Origin: Clostridiales bacterium
GTDB taxonomy: Bacteria; Bacillota; Desulfitobacteriia; Desulfitobacteriales; Desulfitobacteriaceae
Length of the DNA stretch: 9,702 nucleotides
Assembly (NCBI GenBank): GCA_027357125.1
Contig: DAHVVW010000046.1
Span: 1-9,702, forward strand
Reading direction: 5' to 3'
The notes beneath the pieces were generated by a model, which saw only the letters and a program-made list of their open reading frames with translations, was not told the origin of the DNA and searched no databases. Below are positions 7,132-9,702 of this stretch, one piece after another. Each line of letters opens with the position of its first letter. Within the stretch, counting starts at the first letter, position 1. The translations under genes and the position numbers were made by a program.

Positions 7132-8679
7132 TTAATAGCTTGAAGCAGCAGTATTGCCGGTCTGCTTCACAGGAAGGTAAACCGTAAAACACGCTCCTTC
7201 CCCAAACTTGCTCACAACCTCAATCCTGCCCTGATGGGCCTGCACAAACTCCTTAGCAATTGCTAAGCCAAGGCCTGTTCCACCTGTTTCTCTCCCCCGT
7301 GCCCGGTCTACCCGGTAAAAACGGTCAAAAATGTGGGCCCGCTCTTCTTCCGGAATTCCAACCCCCGTATCCTGGATGCTCACTTTCACCCATTCCTTAT
7401 TATCCGCACGCGTCAGCCCAAACTCCTTGTCAGTCCTGTCTTGCCCCAGATTTTTCTTGCCGCTGCGGCGGGTCAGTATGTCTCTGACATTAACTCCCGG
7501 CCTGGGTTTAATCCCCGGCAAGGCAAGGGCTGTTTCTGTCCGGACACTGACGGTGAGCCGCCCTCCAGGGGGAGTATGCAGCAAGGCATTCCCGATAAGG
7601 TTGACAAACACCTGAGTCAAGCGGTCAGCATCAGCTTCCACGGTGTAAGTCTGGTCAGGACTTGCTGTAACAAAAGTTTCTTCAATCTGGCGCGTCTCGA
7701 ATTCAATGGCGAACTGTTCCAATATCTTGCCCAAAAGACTTGTAATATCAACGGTAAAAAGATGGAGCGGCAATTTCCCCGCTTCAGCCAGGCTTAATTG
7801 CTGCAAATCCTGAACCAAGCGGGTTAATCTTATGGTTTCATCCTGAATGGGCAGCAGCGTTTCGGGGCTCATCACCAAAACTCCGTCCTGGAGGGACTCA
7901 AGCTTGCCGTAAATAACCGCAAGCGGAGTTCGCAGCTCGTGGGCAATGTCAGCCACCATGTTGCGCCTTACTTCCTCATTACGGGCTAGTTGTTCTGTCA
8001 TTTGATTGAAGGCATGGCTTAACATTGCGATATCATCTTTGCCCTTGATCTTGAGCCGCGTGGTTAAATCCCCTTTACCCACTTTCTTAACTGCCTCAGT
8101 TAAATTACGCAAGGGTCCCGTGAAGCGGCTTGTCAGGATAATGCCCAGTATTAAAGCCAGAATCGTGGTCAGAACGAGCCCGATTATTAAAGAATTGATG
8201 ATCGTTCTGCCGACTGACCTGGCTAACTTGCTCTGACGCACGACCAGCTTATCGTCCAGCCAAAAATAGCCCACGGTTTGTTCACCGTTCTTTACTTCAG
8301 ACAAGTGCCCGGACAGCCTGGAAGCCTGGGGCAATTCCGCTAAACTTTTACCCACGTCACTCGAACGGGAACTCGCTACAACCTTCCGCTGCGCATCAAA
8401 AACGTAGAGCCTGTCGCTGTCGCGCTCGACCGTTAGTTCACGGCGGTTGGAATCCTCCATCAACCTCAACACGTAATTCTGAACCCCGTCCCAACTACGG
8501 TGTTCCGTATAATAAGAAGACAAAAGGCTGTTCCATTGTTGATTAAACCCTTGCTGCACGTAATTTACGGCATGTCCCAAAAGAAAATTTAGTGACGTCA
8601 GGGAAATAACCGCAAACACTAATGACATAAACACAACCATGCTGATCAGGGCAATTAAGAATTTGCGTTTTAACGTCAC
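7132..8679 (-). CDS. sensor histidine kinase (HAMP-HisKA-HATPase, PhoR/BaeS-like)
   Basis: A 515-residue membrane kinase that should phosphorylate the response regulator encoded just upstream. Helix 1 spans about 8-30, an extracytoplasmic sensor about 31-158 (with LYVFDAQRKVVASSRSSDVG, Cache/PAS-like in feel), helix 2 about 160-184, and a HAMP linker about 185-237. The HisKA domain carries the phosphoryl-accepting His247 in VADIAHELRTPLAVI. The ATPase domain has the N box (VFVNLIGNALLHT, about 358-369), G1 box DTGVGIP (437-443), F box (FDRFYRVDR) and G2 box GGTGLGLAIA (466-475). Between the N box and G1 box there is an extra charged stretch of about 45 residues (about 382-428) that most relatives lack. 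The GTG start at 8677-8679 overlaps the regulator stop as GTGA, so the pair is translationally coupled. The signal is not known; cell-envelope stress or an exported peptide fits the operon. Confidence 0.95.
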   Translation of the reverse strand: MTLKRKFLIALISMVVFMSLVFAVISLTSLNFLLGHAVNYVQQGFNQQWNSLLSSYYTEHRSWDGVQNYVLRLMEDSNRRELTVERDSDRLYVFDAQRKVVASSRSSDVGKSLAELPQASRLSGHLSEVKNGEQTVGYFWLDDKLVVRQSKLARSVGRTIINSLIIGLVLTTILALILGIILTSRFTGPLRNLTEAVKKVGKGDLTTRLKIKGKDDIAMLSHAFNQMTEQLARNEEVRRNMVADIAHELRTPLAVIYGKLESLQDGVLVMSPETLLPIQDETIRLTRLVQDLQQLSLAEAGKLPLHLFTVDITSLLGKILEQFAIEFETRQIEETFVTASPDQTYTVEADADRLTQVFVNLIGNALLHTPPGGRLTVSVRTETALALPGIKPRPGVNVRDILTRRSGKKNLGQDRTDKEFGLTRADNKEWVKVSIQDTGVGIPEEERAHIFDRFYRVDRARGRETGGTGLGLAIAKEFVQAHQGRIEVVSKFGEGACFTVYLPVKQTGNTAASSY

Positions 8680-9365
8680 CGCACTTCACCAAACCTATAC
8701 CCAACCCCAAACACAGTCTGAATGTAAATAGGCTCGGCAGGGTTGTCCTCGATTTTTTTCCGCAGGTTGGATATATGAGTATCAATGGAGCGTTCATAAT
8801 TGAGATACTCTTCCCCCATGGCTCTGCTCAAAAGCTGCAACCGGCTATAAGCGATACCCGGACGGGAAGCAAGCACCTGCAGAATCTTAAATTCCGTACG
8901 GGTCAACTGCAACTCTTCATCCCTTTTCCAGACCCGGTGGCTTAAAGGGTCAATATTCAGCTCTCCGCGCACCAAATTTTGAGGAGCATCCATCCTTTCC
9001 ACTCCTGAACGGCGCAGCGCGCTGCGGATACGGGCCAGCATTTCCCGCAAGCTAAACGGCTTAACAATATAGTCATCAGCCCCAACTTCAAGACCCAACA
9101 CGCGGTCCACTTCCTCAGACTTGGCTGTAAGCATAATAATGGGAATCGAACTAGTCTTGCGCAAAGTCTTGCAAATTTCCAACCCACTCATGTCCGGCAA
9201 CATCCAATCAAGCACGATTAAATCCGGAGCATCCGCATCGATCAGGCGCATCGCTTCAAGCCCGCCGGAGGCAGTCACGACGCGAAAACCCTCCCGCCCT
9301 AAATAATCGCGAACCAGAGACTGTATTTCAGGTTCATCGTCTACGAGTAATATTTTCAGTTCCAT
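8676..9365 (-). CDS. OmpR/PhoB-family response regulator
   Basis: A 229-residue DNA-binding regulator. The receiver domain (about 3-118) has the acidic pocket Asp10-Glu11, the phosphorylated Asp53 in VLDWMLPDMSG, Thr80 and Lys102 in ADDYIVKPF. The C-terminal winged helix (about 128-226) ends with the typical SIDTHISNLRKKIEDNP recognition-helix region and the FGVGYRF wing. Length and layout are standard. The start is ATG with AAAGGTGG nine bases upstream; the leader carries a -10 box and a strong hairpin. As first gene of the operon it probably controls its own kinase, exporter and wall-protein genes (inference from layout). Proteins of this class bind direct repeats with about 11-bp spacing, and candidate sites lie upstream of its promoter and of the ACT-domain gene. 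Confidence 0.96.
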   Translation of the reverse strand: MELKILLVDDEPEIQSLVRDYLGREGFRVVTASGGLEAMRLIDADAPDLIVLDWMLPDMSGLEICKTLRKTSSIPIIMLTAKSEEVDRVLGLEVGADDYIVKPFSLREMLARIRSALRRSGVERMDAPQNLVRGELNIDPLSHRVWKRDEELQLTRTEFKILQVLASRPGIAYSRLQLLSRAMGEEYLNYERSIDTHISNLRKKIEDNPAEPIYIQTVFGVGYRFGEVR

Positions 9366-9404
9366 TTCTGATACCCACCTTTATTGCGGATAAAATTCAA
9401 CTTA

Positions 9405-9436
9405 ACTTCAGATAGAGTTAAAACTCCATCTGAAGT
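9405..9436. other. strong hairpin in the 5' leader of the two-component operon
   Basis: ACTTCAGAT (9405-9413) and ATCTGAAGT (9428-9436) pair perfectly over 9 bp; after one A/C mismatch GAGT/ACTC pairs further around a TAAA loop. It occupies the first bases of the predicted leader, about 40 bases before the start codon. Downstream on the minus strand there is no clean T run. It may stabilise the 5' end of the mRNA or act as an operator palindrome. Confidence 0.6.
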
Positions 9437-9446
9437 AGTTTCCTTT

Positions 9447-9500
9447 ATTATAACGTGCAAATATGTAAACATTCTTAGGAAGTTTATAAGATTTTGTTAA
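9447..9500 (-). promoter_or_regulatory. promoter region of the two-component/exporter operon
   Basis: A perfect TATAAT -10 lies at 9447-9452 on the minus strand, predicting a start near 9440. The 17-base-spaced -35 position (9470-9475, AGAATG) is poor, which suggests an activator. Upstream, TTAACA (9495-9500) and TTATAA (9484-9489) are spaced 11 bp apart, and TTTACA follows at 9464-9469. These resemble PhoP/OmpR-type half-sites, so autoregulation by the encoded regulator is plausible but unproven. Confidence 0.5.
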
Positions 9501-9503
9501 GAA

Positions 9504-9587
9504 CAAAAAATCCGCATGAACACTAGGTTTTTGGTATAATTAAGTGTAAAAACTAAACCAACCAAAAACGAGGTGTTATCATGCGGA
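9504..9587 (-). terminator. long imperfect inverted repeat; possible minus-strand terminator
   Basis: Left arm 9511-9535 and right arm 9561-9587 pair as TCCGCATGA/TCATGCGGA (9 bp), then after a 2-base bulge ACAC/GTGT (4 bp), then after a 3-base mismatch GTTTTTGGT/ACCAAAAAC (9 bp), around a 25-base loop. On the minus strand the stem is followed by TTTTTTG (9510-9504), so it could stop transcription entering the operon from the right. On the plus strand the same arms cover the spacer ahead of a -10 box and the ribosome site plus start codon of a small ORF. Confidence 0.6.
9532..9540 (+). promoter_or_regulatory. extended -10 promoter of the small plus-strand ORF
   Basis: TGG followed by TATAAT (9535-9540) makes an extended -10 on the plus strand, with transcription expected to start near 9547. 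No convincing -35 is seen at 16-18 bases upstream, where the left arm of the inverted repeat lies. RNA from here lacks the left arm. Confidence 0.5.
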
Positions 9588-9661
9588 AATCTGTCAAAGG
9601 AAGTACCCTAGTAGAACAAGCAAAGCGAATAGCGATCCATATTAATCTGAGCAAAACATAA
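9581..9661 (+). CDS. 26-codon ORF of unknown function, possible IS remnant
   Basis: A 26-residue basic peptide starting MRKSVKGSTLVEQ and ending NLSKT before a TAA stop. It has GAGGTG five bases before the ATG, an extended -10 promoter upstream and a hairpin terminator whose first base is the last base of the stop codon. It has no hydrophobic segment, which argues against a membrane-type small toxin. I do not recognise the sequence. The start region sits inside the right arm of a long inverted repeat. It could be a genuine small protein, a leader peptide, or the 5' stub of a decayed transposase gene. The complete set of expression signals makes it more than a chance ORF, but its length makes the call uncertain. 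Confidence 0.4.
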   Translation: MRKSVKGSTLVEQAKRIAIHINLSKT

Positions 9662-9698
9662 GCGCCCGAGAAATCTTCTTCTCAGGCGCTCTCTTGTT
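9661..9698 (+). terminator. intrinsic terminator after the small ORF
   Basis: AGCGCC (9661-9666) pairs with GGCGCT (9685-9690) and, past one C/A mismatch, GAGAA (9668-9672) with TTCTC (9679-9683), around an ATCTTC loop. CTCTTGTT follows on the plus strand; the U tract is modest. On the minus strand the stem is followed by TATGTTTTG, so weak action in both directions is possible. Confidence 0.7.
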
Positions 9699-9702
9699 AA
9701 GG

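Noticed and set aside
9581..9661. The 26-residue peptide as a type I toxin.
   Set aside because: It is basic and polar with no membrane-spanning hydrophobic stretch, and no antisense RNA promoter is evident.

Overview
The window looks like chromosomal DNA from a Gram-positive, Clostridia-type Firmicute, perhaps a Desulfitobacterium/Desulfosporosinus-like member of the Peptococcaceae. This placement is an inference from the families present (a PheB-type ACT protein, CWB2 cell-wall-binding repeats, an OmpR/PhoR-type two-component pair, a split MacAB-type exporter), strong AGGAGG-type ribosome binding sites and frequent GTG/TTG starts. All eight full-length genes lie on the minus strand. The only plus-strand gene candidate is a 26-codon ORF at the right edge.

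Left part (1-1850): a PheB/UPF0735-like ACT-domain protein (2-460) has its own sigma-A-type promoter, with a perfect 9-bp tandem repeat just upstream of the -35. Next is a ten-helix-class BASS/ACR3-superfamily membrane transporter (554-1540). It has a strong extended -10 promoter and a 7-5-7 palindrome of the CsoR/CstR type (TATACCC-N5-GGGTATA) placed at the expected transcription start. The transporter lacks the Cys and Glu that mark arsenite-exporting ACR3 proteins, so its substrate is probably something else. Positions 1690-1770 hold a cluster of small hairpins that may be a dispersed repeat.

Main block (1778-9452): a compact six-gene operon read right to left. It encodes an OmpR-family response regulator, a HAMP/HisKA histidine kinase, a membrane-fusion protein (MacA/HlyD/YknX type), an ABC ATPase (MacB/LolD/YknY type), a FtsX/MacB-type permease, and a secreted protein with two N-terminal beta-rich segments and three CWB2 repeats. 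Two junctions overlap by GTGA and other gaps are 25-96 nt. A good intrinsic terminator follows the last gene. The simplest reading is a cell-envelope sensing and export module: the two-component system senses a surface signal and drives an exporter plus a wall-anchored partner.

Right edge (9366-9702): the leader of the operon, with a -10 box, possible 11-bp-spaced regulator half-sites and a strong hairpin. Beyond it is a self-contained plus-strand unit: extended -10 promoter, Shine-Dalgarno, 26-codon ORF and terminator. A long imperfect inverted repeat surrounds this promoter such that read-through RNA, but not RNA from the unit's own promoter, could fold over the ribosome binding site and start codon. 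That layout is known from insertion-sequence transposase genes and is the most unusual non-coding feature here. No tRNA, rRNA, CRISPR array or intact mobile element was seen.
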